A stretch of DNA of 64,000 nt from Pseudomonadota bacterium. GTDB taxonomy: Bacteria > Pseudomonadota > Gammaproteobacteria > Steroidobacterales > Steroidobacteraceae. Both the position numbers and the translations under genes were made by a program. The DNA is taken from positions 1-64,000 of the forward strand of contig JAJZDX010000017.1 of NCBI GenBank assembly GCA_021805865.1. Direction: 5' to 3'. Positions 8,571 to 17,118 of this stretch are shown here, one piece after another. How positions within the stretch are numbered: position 1 is the stretch's first letter; the number at the start of each line of letters is the position of its first letter. Under the pieces are notes generated by a model that made no database searches, had not been told where the DNA came from, and saw only the letters and a program-made list of their open reading frames with translations.

Positions 8571-9482
8571 TTGCTCGACCTCAATAGCTTTCGCGTGTTC
8601 GAACGAGTCGCCGCCCTCAAGAGCTTTACGGCCGCGGGGCGGGCCCTTGGGATGCCGAAGTCCAACGTGAGCCGCTCGATCGCGAGGCTCGAGGCTGAAC
8701 TCGGCGCTCGCCTGTTTCAGCGCACCACACGCGAGGTGGTCCTGACGCTCACGGGTCAAGCCCTGCTCGAGCGGAGCGCGGAGATCACCCGCGCGCTCAA
8801 CGAGACTTTGGACTATGTGGGGGGGCTCTCGGGACAACCCCGCGGGGTGCTCAAAGTCAGCGCGGGGATGGGGTTCGGCGTCAATGTCCTGGCCGAGCAA
8901 CTGCCCGACTTCCTGCTGCGCTATCCCGACATAGACATCGCGCTCGACCTGGAAAGCCGGACGGCCGACCTCGTCGGCGAGGCGATCGACGTAGCCGTTC
9001 GCCTGGGCCCGCTCCCAGACTCCGGCCTGGTCGCGGTGAAGCTCGGCGAGATGCACCGCTATCTCTGCGCCACGCCCGCTTATCTGGAACGACGCGGAAC
9101 GCCGAAGTCCTTCGACGAGCTATCGCTCCATGACACCATCGAGATGCCCTCACCGGAGGGTCGCGTCAGGCCGTGGATCTTCTCCCGTGGGGAGGAGACG
9201 GCCCGACTCGAGATGGCGCCGCGCGTCTCGGTCAACGAAGCGTTGACGATTCATCGGCTGGTCATGAATGGCGCCGGCCTGGGCATCCTCACGGGGTACA
9301 TCTGTGGACCTGAAATCGCGGCGGGGCGGTTGGTCCGCCTTTTCCCGGAATGGTCGATAAACTCCGTCGAGGTAAATTTGGTCTTCCCCTCGCGGCGCGA
9401 ACTTGCACCGGCTGTCCGGGCCTTCGTCGACTACATGAAGGAAGTCAATCGATCGGGTTCATTGTGGATGAGTCGATCGTGA
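8571..9482 (+). CDS. LysR family transcriptional regulator
   Basis: 303 residues. The N-terminal winged helix-turn-helix (residues 1-60) contains FTAAGRALGMPKSNVSRSIA and RLEAELGARLFQRTTR, and is followed by the effector-binding domain from about residue 90 to 295. The sequence is closest to the LysR subgroup that regulates neighbouring oxidoreductases. The start is TTG at 8571 because the conserved DLNSFRVFERV begins immediately; no upstream ATG fits. It is transcribed away from the NmrA-like reductase and probably controls it and the following esterase through the dyad between them. The inducer is unknown. Confidence 0.88.
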   Translation: MLDLNSFRVFERVAALKSFTAAGRALGMPKSNVSRSIARLEAELGARLFQRTTREVVLTLTGQALLERSAEITRALNETLDYVGGLSGQPRGVLKVSAGMGFGVNVLAEQLPDFLLRYPDIDIALDLESRTADLVGEAIDVAVRLGPLPDSGLVAVKLGEMHRYLCATPAYLERRGTPKSFDELSLHDTIEMPSPEGRVRPWIFSRGEETARLEMAPRVSVNEALTIHRLVMNGAGLGILTGYICGPEIAAGRLVRLFPEWSINSVEVNLVFPSRRELAPAVRAFVDYMKEVNRSGSLWMSRS

Positions 9483-10126
9483 ACCCTCTCCACCGGTGAT
9501 TGAGCGCCGTGCTTTTCGGCGCGGGGTTGCACGGCCCGCTCGAGAGCCCGGGTTGCGGGCTTCGGGTGCTCCCTGTTCGAGCCTCTCTTGGCGAAGTTCT
9601 CGCATTCCTCGACGTCTTCAGTTTGGTGACTCCGGGGTCCGCCGTCTGCACTCTCTAGTGCTTTCGCCGCGGCGTCCCTATTCTGCTCCGGTCGGTCATT
9701 CCTGATGCGTCGCCGGCAATTCGGCGCGACAGGCGCCGGTGCACCCCAGTGCCCGGCGAAACTGCTTGCGGCTCGTGGTAGCGCCAATGCCGCGCATCCG
9801 CGCGGCCTCACGCACGAAGGTCTTTCGAAGTCGCCCACGGGGGATTTCACCGTGAGTGTCCGGTAGCCCACATCGCTTGTCGGCCGACGATTCACGGTGC
9901 GGCTGGCACCGGCCCGGTCACCGGCACGCCGGGGGACGGCATCGTGCCGGCACAGCCTTGCGAGCGATCCCCGGACGTCGGGGAAGCGGTCAGAAGCGGA
10001 ACGGACCGAAAGCTGTCCGATGACCTCGGGCATCGTCGGTAGCATTCGCAACTTCTCGATTGATCGGCGCTCCCTACGGGATTCGAATCCGTGTGACAGC
10101 CTCGAGAACGTAAAATCACCTCGAAT
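9483..10126. other. Gene-free stretch of about 640 bp
   Basis: No convincing coding sequence on either strand. A short palindrome GGATTCGAATCC near 10079-10090 resembles a tRNA T-arm, but no tRNA surrounds it. Confidence 0.4.
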
Positions 10127-10562
10127 TTGACGGAGAGTGCCAGGTCTGCCGCCATTGGTTCTCGGGATTTCGCGCAGGAGCTGCAGGAGCCCAGTCATCC
10201 GTTCATTTCACCGACGCGGTTCGCATCCGCCTTTGGTTTGAGGCAACAGGAATTGGCAGATCTGGCCGGCGTGCACCGCGCCACCGCGGACGCCGCGCCC
10301 GGCAATGCGAGGCTCCGGAAGTTCATGCGAGACGCATTGCGCGTGATCCCGGCGGCGATGGAGATTTGAGCCCGACAGGTCGCGGGCGCTCTATTGGTTT
10401 CGCAATGCCCCGATGCCGGAGTTCTCGCACCGCACGGCGGAACAGCTGGCTTCCCGGGGGAAGGTTGACGCGGTCATCCTGTACCTGGATTCGATCTCAT
10501 CCGGATCGACCGGATGGTACTCACCGATCTGGGTCCCGACGCGCCATCCTGCCGCGCGTTGA
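10127..10562 (+). pseudogene. Orphan MbcA/Xre-type (DUF2384) antitoxin, frameshifted
   Basis: The first frame ends RVIPAAMEI-stop near 10366 and contains FISPTRFASAFGLRQQELAD and LAGVHRATAD, the HTH part of Xre/MbcA antitoxins. A second frame resumes at about 10380 with SRALYWFRNAPMPEFSHRTA and EQLASRGKVDAVILYLDSI, which is the C-terminal DUF2384 part that plugs RES toxins; it ends at 10562. Joined, they give a protein of the usual 140-145 residues with a one-base shift around 10366-10380. No RES toxin follows, so the antitoxin is both orphan and broken. It is a different antitoxin type from the one at 4.3-5.0 kb. Confidence 0.7.
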
Positions 10563-10684
10563 CGCCGCGTTGGGCGCATGCCGCGCAAAGTGGAGCGGGT
10601 GCGGGTATTGTGCATCTGCCGCCGGGAGCGCCCCCCGCTTCGGAAGGGCGCTCCAGCCGGGATCGCAGGATGGGGGGCACTTGC

Positions 10685-11302
10685 TCAGGCCGGCGCGGTT
10701 TTCTTCCAGGCATCCAGCCCCCGCATGCGGGCGAACCAGCGCTGCAGATTTCCAAGCGCGGTGACGGGCAGCCTGGCGCGCTCCGTGTCCGCAAGCGGCG
10801 CGGCAATGGAGAGGTCCGCAAGCGAAAGCGCATCCCCGCAGATCCAGTCGCGGCCGGCGAGATGTGCATCGAGAATGCCCGCGAGCTCCCGGATCAGACC
10901 CTCCCCGCGCCCGATCTCAGCCGGATCCGGTCCGCCCAGACCCAACAGCTCCTTGATCCAGTGCTCCCAGTTGAGCAGCTCGACGGCGGGACCGAAGTGC
11001 TGCGCGCACCAGAAAAGCCAGCGGTTCACGTCTGCCCGCGCCCGATTCGCCGCTGGGTAGACCGTCTGGCGTGGCGCCGTATCGCACAAGTACTGCATGA
11101 TGGCGTGTGATTCCCACAACACAAAGCCGTCGTCATCGAGGACCGGGACCTTGTGGTTGGGATTGAGCTTCAGGAATGGCGGTTGACGTTGCTCGCCCTT
11201 GGCGAGATCAACCGTGACCAGGCTGACCGGCACGCCGAGATGTACGGCGGTCATCACGGCACGGCGGGCGTTCGTCGACAGCGGATGATGATAGAGACGC
11301 AT
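10685..11302 (-). CDS. Glutathione S-transferase family protein
   Basis: 205 residues with the two-domain GST layout. The N-terminal thioredoxin-like half has RLYHHPLSTNARRA (Ser as the likely glutathione-activating residue), the cis-proline motif HKVPVLDDDGFVLWESHAIM, and ESxAI-type glutathione contacts. The all-helical C-terminal half has the conserved ALSLADLSIAAPLA segment. It would conjugate glutathione to electrophiles or act as a peroxidase. It has no obvious operon partner; a WYL-type regulator starts further upstream on the same strand and ends 92 nt before it, so coexpression is possible. Confidence 0.87.
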   Translation of the reverse strand: MRLYHHPLSTNARRAVMTAVHLGVPVSLVTVDLAKGEQRQPPFLKLNPNHKVPVLDDDGFVLWESHAIMQYLCDTAPRQTVYPAANRARADVNRWLFWCAQHFGPAVELLNWEHWIKELLGLGGPDPAEIGRGEGLIRELAGILDAHLAGRDWICGDALSLADLSIAAPLADTERARLPVTALGNLQRWFARMRGLDAWKKTAPA

Positions 11303-11393
11303 GGGTTCAGCTCCGAGCAGTGTTGGGACGCGCCCATCGTGCTCCGCACCCGTGACAGGTTCTGTCAGCAGCCCGCGGCCGGCAGCGGTTCGC

Positions 11394-12083
11394 TCAGGCG
11401 GGGTCGGGAAGCCTCTGTGCGCGGCGCCAGTCCTTTTCGAGCGCGCGCCGGGAGCTCGGGTATGGGATGTCCGTCAATTCGAGCCGTACGATGCGGTCGG
11501 CCCGGAAATGGCGGAAGTCTCCGCGCAGCTCGCACCAGGCGCCAATCAGCCGCACGCCCTCGAAGAATGCCAACACGACCGGCCAGATCGTACGGTGGGT
11601 CTGCTCGCCGGCCGCATCGACGTACGAGATGGCCAGCTTGCGCTCGCGGCGAATCGCCGCGCGGATGAGGGCAAGGTCCGGCATCGGCGGCGTGCCATTG
11701 AATCTCGGCGCCCAGAGCCCTGTCTCGGCCAGCTTGTCCCGCAGGTCCTGTGGCGAGGCCGTCGCGATCTTCGCCAGAGCCGAATCGGCCGCCCGCGCGA
11801 GCGCCGGATCTCCCTGCCCCTTGACCCACCGAGCGCCGAGCACCAGAGCCTCGAGCTCCTCCTCGGAGAACATCAGCGGGGGCAGGAAAAACCCTGCCCG
11901 CAGCAGATAGCCGACGCCCGCCTCCCCCTCTATCGGCGCACCGAGATCCGCCAGCGCCTGCATGTCGCGGTAGACGGTGCGCACCGAAACCGCGAGCTCC
12001 TCGGCAAGACGTGCGGCGCTGACCGGCCGGCGCCGGCCGCGCAAGGCGTCCATCAGCCTGAACAACCGGGAGGTCCTGTTCAT
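11394..12083 (-). CDS. WYL-domain (YafY-type) transcriptional regulator
   Basis: 229-residue regulator. The N-terminal DeoR-like helix-turn-helix is at residues 1-60 (SAARLAEELAVSVRTVYRDM), followed by the conserved GVGYLLRAGFFLPPLMFSEEE. The C-terminal WYL domain lies at about 140-215, with HRTIWPVVLAFFEGVRLIG-type strands and the RADRIVRLE motif. WYL domains sense ligands such as nucleotides or single-stranded DNA. It lies upstream of the glutathione transferase on the same strand, which is a plausible target. A second frame on the same strand is also long but lacks family motifs. Confidence 0.85.
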   Translation of the reverse strand: MNRTSRLFRLMDALRGRRRPVSAARLAEELAVSVRTVYRDMQALADLGAPIEGEAGVGYLLRAGFFLPPLMFSEEELEALVLGARWVKGQGDPALARAADSALAKIATASPQDLRDKLAETGLWAPRFNGTPPMPDLALIRAAIRRERKLAISYVDAAGEQTHRTIWPVVLAFFEGVRLIGAWCELRGDFRHFRADRIVRLELTDIPYPSSRRALEKDWRRAQRLPDPA

Positions 12084-12119
12084 GCCTCGCTTGCCCGCTG
12101 GGTGGCACTGAACCGGGTG

Positions 12120-12379
12120 GCGCTGCCACGCGGGCCGGGGTAGGAGGCCCTCCGCCCGAGCCAGCTCATCATCACCAGGACCCTAGTGGCCTTGAGCGCC
12201 GCGCCGTTATCACCGTGCAGCACCGGCGGCTTGCAATCGAGCGTGTGCAAGTCCTTGGCGAGGGCAGTGCGGCGCAGCAGGTTCACGGCATGCTCGGAGC
12301 GGTCGGTCTCGTGCATCTCGAAGCCGATGAGCCTGCCGCTAGACAGGCCCGGGATCAGGTACAGGCGATTATGCCGCAT
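12120..12379 (-). pseudogene. IS3-family transposase fragment (rve core)
   Basis: The segment reads RLYLIPGLSSGRLIGFEMHE, TDRSEHAVNLLRRTALAKDL and VLHGDNGAALKATRVLVMMS. This is the catalytic core of an IS3-group OrfB, including the second catalytic Asp in HGDNG. The N-terminal half and the C-terminal Glu region are missing, and changes such as LGRRASYPGPRG suggest drift. It is cut at its 5' side at the point where a second, oppositely oriented transposase fragment begins. Confidence 0.65.
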
Positions 12380-12460
12380 GCGGCAGCAGCACCTCTACTA
12401 CCTGATCCTCGACATCTTCAGCCGCTCCGTGGTCGGCCGGATGGAGCCTCTGGCGGGCCC
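12365..12460 (+). pseudogene. Second transposase fragment in opposite orientation
   Basis: A short plus-strand segment reads QHLYYLILDIFSRSVVGRM, which matches the strand LYVILDIFSRYVVGW near the first catalytic Asp of rve-type transposases. It abuts the minus-strand fragment head to head. Only about 30 residues are recognisable, so the family cannot be refined. Confidence 0.4.
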
Positions 12461-12589
12461 GGCGTCAAGCGACGAGCACTTTGCGCGGATAGACCTCCGG
12501 ATTGAGCCGGAAGGAATCGTTCTCGAACCGTCGAAACAGGTCCGGCGGCAGAATCGTGTCGCGCCTCGTGGAGGCTGAGCTCGCCCGCG

Positions 12590-12990
12590 ATAGAACCTCG
12601 TGCCGCCCCGCAGGTGCCGGTCCGCTCCTCGTGGGCGCGTGCATCGAAGCTTACGGCCTCGAAGTCGCGCTTGAAGCGTGGCGAGCCGATGAATTCGTGC
12701 AGCGCGTCGAGCGCGCGGCGATGAGCGTTGGATACTGAAGGAGCATCAAACGCCCGGCATTGGCTCCGAAGAACGCTTCCGTCAGCGCGTTGATTTTCTC
12801 CTCGAGCATCCCGGCGCACGCCTGCGCCTCGCCTCGGCCCATATCTTCCCGGAGGAACCGGGTCGAGCCACAGTCTGGCGGAATCGACCCGACCTGATCG
12901 CCCGCGGTGTTCACCTCGGTCGTCGACCCCAGGTGGAAACTCACGTGGCACATCCGCTGGCACAACAATGTCTCGCGCCGTGAGTTGGAA
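12590..12990 (-). pseudogene. Unrecognised frameshifted coding remnant
   Basis: On the minus strand one frame reads CAGMLEEKINALTEAFFGAN and ends around YPTLIAA. A neighbouring frame continues AHRRALDALHEFIGSPRFKR and DFEAVSFDARAHEERTG. Joined, they look like one helical protein with a frameshift near 12735. I do not recognise the family. Both ends fade into non-coding sequence and the region is bordered by transposase debris. Confidence 0.3.
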
Positions 12991-13035
12991 GTACTGCGAC
13001 CCATACAGGTGTCCCGGCACACATTCTGCTGTCAC

Positions 13036-14149
13036 AGGCCGTTGACCGTGGCATTACGCACGCGGTGTGCAGCGGCTCCGCTCGGAGCCAAATGCCGCGC
13101 TGCGATCGAGGCGTGAAGGGAATGGAGCGCCACTCCCCACGTCTTCACCCGGCGTACGGGTGTGCGTCCGATCCGAGCCGATACGGAGTACGCGCACATC
13201 GGGCGGGCGCGCACCGGATCGAAGACGCGGCTGTCACAATATCTTCATGTTCCTGCCGTACGCTCTTGGACCAACATAAATAATCGGGGGCATCCGAGGA
13301 TCCCAATGGACATTGCGGGGATCAAATACCTGATTTCCCGGCCTCATCGAGTGAAGACACTTGCTCGGTGGCGGAGCGGTCCTGCGGATTCCCGCATCGT
13401 CCGCAGGCCAAGTCGGCCCATCGATCCGTTGCAACAGGCTCCGTCGGGGCAAACGGGCGGACGGGAGCGGCGATCTCCCATGGATCCACGCAGGAGACCG
13501 GTTTCCGCCGAACTCCGTGCCGCCCTGGAATCGCCCGCGGCCGGAGTGCCCCGTAAACCATCCGATCGGCGCCTCGGCACCCGCGGTATTGGCCGAAGAT
13601 TCAACAGGCGCAGTGAGTCTCTGCGCAGATACCCGGGTTGCAGAAGCCAGTGGTGTGCGCGGCCTTGTGATCCACCCCTGGCTTGTAATGAAGAGGCTCA
13701 TCTCGGAAAAAGACAGAGCGATCAGCGTGCAATGAGTCGATGCCACTCGACGCCGTTACCTGCGGACCTTCCGTAAGGTGATGAGCAGGCCCGTCTCACG
13801 CCCGCCCAATTCACGATAACGCAGCCGCTCACGGCTCATCCGTGCGAACTCGTGGATCAGGACGCCCTGCACTCGCACCCGGGACTCGACGGAAGCAGTG
13901 TGCCGAAGAACAACTCCCTTGCAGCCTGCGCATGCGGGCTGCGCAGGGTGTCATCCCGGGTCAGGACGGATCGCCGCGCCGGATCCGCGTCACGATCCGG
14001 ATGACGATTCAAGCCGAGCCGGCTCCCGGTGCCGGAAGCGCATTCCGAGCCGGATGAGAGCCGCGATTGCAGGGCACAGGCTCAGTTTTCAGATCTCCGT
14101 ATCGTTGCATTCACATTTTGTACGGTAAACCAGCTGCAAAGGAGCAGAA
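13036..14149. other. Gene-free stretch before the TonB receptor
   Basis: About 1.1 kb with no recognisable protein on either strand. The last 60 bp contain the leader of the TonB-dependent receptor with the ribosome binding site AAAGGAG at 14138-14144. No promoter hexamers stand out clearly. Confidence 0.45.
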
Positions 14150-16597
14150 ATGAGGAAATTGCCCTCGTACAAGCCAATCGGGCTCGCGATCGCCGCTGCC
14201 ACGGGAATTTGCGGCATGTCGGCCAGCCTGTACGCGATTGCCGGCGTGCCCGGACCGGCGCCGGCATCGACGCCGACGGGACATGCTCTAGCAGTAGATC
14301 CGGGCACTTCGGGCGAAGATCCCGCCGCGATGCTGAGCACGGTGCTGGTCTCGGCAACCAAGGCGCTGGACACCCTCGACTCGCTGCCGACGAAACAGCA
14401 GATCTTCAACTCGACACAGTCAATCAAAGTCATTGGACGAAAGCAGCTCCAGACAGGCGGGCCGGCGGCAGGAGCCACTCAGGTGCTTGCGGTGGCGCCG
14501 GGGGTCAACACCAGCACCGATTCGCCGGCAGGCGCCACCCGCGGCAGCGTCAGTATAAATGGCATGAAAACCGGCTGGTCCGGTGCCGCAGGAAATGGCA
14601 ACGACGGGACCGTCATGGTTACCTTCGATGGCGTGCCCATGGTGGATCCGGCCTACGCGGTGTGGGGGACAAACGAGATTCCGAGCATGTCGCTGATCAA
14701 GGGAATCAGCGTGACTTATGGCCCCGGATATCCCGTAAATCGCTGGTTTGAAAATATCGGCGGATCGGTCAATTTCGTGCCCCTCCAGCCCACCCGCAAG
14801 GCCGGAGCAACCGTCGGCGGATATTACGGAAGCTACAACAGCAGCGGCATCAACTTCAGCCTGCGCTCGGGCGAAGTCGACGGCTGGTCCGCCATTATTG
14901 CCGGTGGAACCTCGAGTTCAAACAACTATGTCAGCGGCTACGGCTTTAACAATCCAAGCTCGAGCTACGCATACTATTTCAAGTTGCGTCACAGTTTCCG
15001 TCACGGGCATTTTAGTGTTGGCGCATACATCGCCAGAAGCTCCGGATACCGACCGGTAAACATACCCGTGCATGCGCGGGCGGGCGGCCCCACCGTCAAC
15101 GGCGTTCTGCTCAGCCAGCAGACGACCGGATTTTACACGACGCTGCCGTACTCGATGTACTGGAAAAAGGATATCAACAAGAGCTACATCATCTATTCGA
15201 AATTAGAGGAGCGGCTGCAGAAAAAGCTCGATCTGCACAATCTGCTCTGGTTCCGGCGCGGGATGCGCGAGCACCTTCACCAGGATCCCACATATTCCAC
15301 GAACCAGCAGCGGCAGTATTACCGCGCGACCGACGATACCTACGGCGACAAGATCTATCTGACCGCAAAGCTTCCCTGGAATACCGTATCGTTCGGCGGC
15401 TATTTCCTGAACAACACCTATTACTCGCTGCTGGACTTCTGGACTCCGGGTGAGCCGGCCACATCTCTCGATGGCCAGGGGGTCGACGTCAATGACCTTG
15501 AAGTCGGCGAAAGCCCTGCGCCGGGCAATCTGTACTACAGCTTCAACATTCCCTGGCACTTTCACAGCAATTACCTCTATATCACGGATCTCGCCGCCTT
15601 CATCCAGGACAATGTCCGGCCGACTCGCGATCTGCGTATAACCCCTGGAATACGCTTCGTGAAATTCCAGACCACTTACAACAGCGACGTCAACAGCAGG
15701 TGGCCATTGAACGTCCAGTACGATCTCGGCGGCAACGACGGCGACTATTTCCTGAATTCGAGCACCGATTTCTCGAAAGTAGAGCCTTCGGTGGGTATCA
15801 ACTGGAAGGCGCTTCCCTCTCTTTCCCTGTATGCCAACGTGTCCCGATCCTACGCCGCAACGGCGGGAGCCTCGGGAACCTACGCCCACTATGTCGCCTC
15901 CAGCCTCCAGCCCCAGGCCTCCACCCAGTACCAGTTCGGCGTCAAGTCCTATGTCCGCCACGACCTGCTGCTTCATGACGCTTCCTTCGGAATCAATTAC
16001 TACCATCTGGATGACACCAACCAGAGGCTCGCCGTCTCTCTCGCCAATGGAACCAATGAGTTCTCCTCCGGCTCATCGGTGTTTAAAGGGGTGAACATGT
16101 ATTTTGACGACGATCCTGTCGGCAATCTCTATGTGTTCACGAACCTGAGCTTCGAGAAGGCCAATTATTCAAGCTACAAGAACAGCCATGGAAGCTATAG
16201 CGGGCTGCCGGTAGCCAACGTTCCGGCGCAGACCGCCAATGTCGGCGCCTTCTACAAGCTGTATCGCAGCGGAGTCATGCTTGAACCCCGCGCCTGGTGG
16301 ACGTATACGGGACCGCAGACGATTTTCGACAACTACACGGACAAGCCAAGTTCGACGAAGCTTCCGGCCTTCGGGATATGGAACGCCGCTTTGAATGTGA
16401 ATGTCGGGCGGCGGTACTTCTTCGACGGACTGCATGATCTCTCCATCAACTTCGATGTTCTCAATCTTCTCAACAAGGAATATAACGTCTTCGAATACCG
16501 GTCCGGCGGCGGGTTCGGATTGAACAATGGACAGCTCGCGGGAATGCCCGGAGCGCCGAGAACCTACTACATGAGCGTCGAGGCCCGTTTCGGCTGA
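14150..16597 (+). CDS. TonB-dependent outer-membrane receptor
   Basis: 815-residue TonB-dependent transporter. It begins with a Sec signal (SYKPIGLAIAAATGICGMSA), followed by a linker and a TonB-box-like strand STVLVSATKAL near residues 63-73. The plug domain spans about 80-215 and includes RGSVSINGMK, VMVTFDGVPMVDP and GGSVNFVPL. The remainder is a 22-stranded barrel with many alternating aromatic residues, ending LSINFDVLNLLNKEYNVFEY and MSVEARFG. It would import a siderophore, cobalamin, metal chelate or oligosaccharide using TonB energy. Its ribosome binding site is strong. It stands alone, with no Fur-like box seen nearby and no inner-membrane partner, so the ligand is unknown. Its lower GC than its neighbours at several barrel positions reflects Asn/Tyr/Ser richness. 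Confidence 0.93.
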   Translation: MRKLPSYKPIGLAIAAATGICGMSASLYAIAGVPGPAPASTPTGHALAVDPGTSGEDPAAMLSTVLVSATKALDTLDSLPTKQQIFNSTQSIKVIGRKQLQTGGPAAGATQVLAVAPGVNTSTDSPAGATRGSVSINGMKTGWSGAAGNGNDGTVMVTFDGVPMVDPAYAVWGTNEIPSMSLIKGISVTYGPGYPVNRWFENIGGSVNFVPLQPTRKAGATVGGYYGSYNSSGINFSLRSGEVDGWSAIIAGGTSSSNNYVSGYGFNNPSSSYAYYFKLRHSFRHGHFSVGAYIARSSGYRPVNIPVHARAGGPTVNGVLLSQQTTGFYTTLPYSMYWKKDINKSYIIYSKLEERLQKKLDLHNLLWFRRGMREHLHQDPTYSTNQQRQYYRATDDTYGDKIYLTAKLPWNTVSFGGYFLNNTYYSLLDFWTPGEPATSLDGQGVDVNDLEVGESPAPGNLYYSFNIPWHFHSNYLYITDLAAFIQDNVRPTRDLRITPGIRFVKFQTTYNSDVNSRWPLNVQYDLGGNDGDYFLNSSTDFSKVEPSVGINWKALPSLSLYANVSRSYAATAGASGTYAHYVASSLQPQASTQYQFGVKSYVRHDLLLHDASFGINYYHLDDTNQRLAVSLANGTNEFSSGSSVFKGVNMYFDDDPVGNLYVFTNLSFEKANYSSYKNSHGSYSGLPVANVPAQTANVGAFYKLYRSGVMLEPRAWWTYTGPQTIFDNYTDKPSSTKLPAFGIWNAALNVNVGRRYFFDGLHDLSINFDVLNLLNKEYNVFEYRSGGGFGLNNGQLAGMPGAPRTYYMSVEARFG

Positions 16598-16632
16598 GGA
16601 GCATTCCCGGAGGCAGGACCCTTCGGTGCCCA

Positions 16633-16660
16633 CCCATCCTTCCCCCCGGGGAAGGATGGG
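16633..16660. terminator. Strong hairpin downstream of the TonB receptor
   Basis: A perfect 13-bp stem CCCATCCTTCCCC / GGGGAAGGATGGG with a 2-nt centre, 36 bp after the receptor stop. No long T-run follows, only GCGCTTTGGTT, so it may be a weak terminator or a 3'-end stabilising hairpin. Confidence 0.55.
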
Positions 16661-17118
16661 GGTTCGCGCTTTGGTTCGGGCGTCATCATCCGGCTTCCCC
16701 GCAAGTGATCCTTCCGGCCTGCTTCTCCCACATCGCCGGGGCGGGTTTCGCCCTCGGACTCACCTGTTCCCCGACGATCGGTCGTGTCTCAAGCGATTGA
16801 GTAGCCCGCGCGCCGCCGGGGGCGGTGGTCAGCGCCGCAACCTCATCCGGCAGCCGCCGGGTGATGGCCTTGTGGTGGGCATTGGCGGTCACGCGGGCCG
16901 GTTCGATCGTAGGAGCGCACACCGATTCCCGGACTTTCGTTCTCAATTCGATCCTCGAGCACCGCTGCGGTGATCGGCGCTCCCCGATCAGGAGTGTCGG
17001 CGCGCGGCGCCGGGTCGAGCAAAGTCGCACAGACCCTTCGCGCGCGATGCTCTGTGTCTTCAGAAGGGGGGGGCGGGCTGGGGTGAGGCTGAGCGCGCTG
17101 CGCTCGCGTGCGGCGCGC
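16661..17118. other. Intergenic region without a recognisable gene
   Basis: About 460 bp between the receptor terminator hairpin and the 3' end of the molybdenum hydroxylase gene. Frames here are open on both strands, as expected at this GC content, but none has family features. Confidence 0.4.

Noticed and set aside
10077-10096. A T-arm-like sequence around GGATTCGAATCC
   Set aside because: No acceptor, D or anticodon stem can be folded around it, so it is not a tRNA gene and is too short to call an attachment site.
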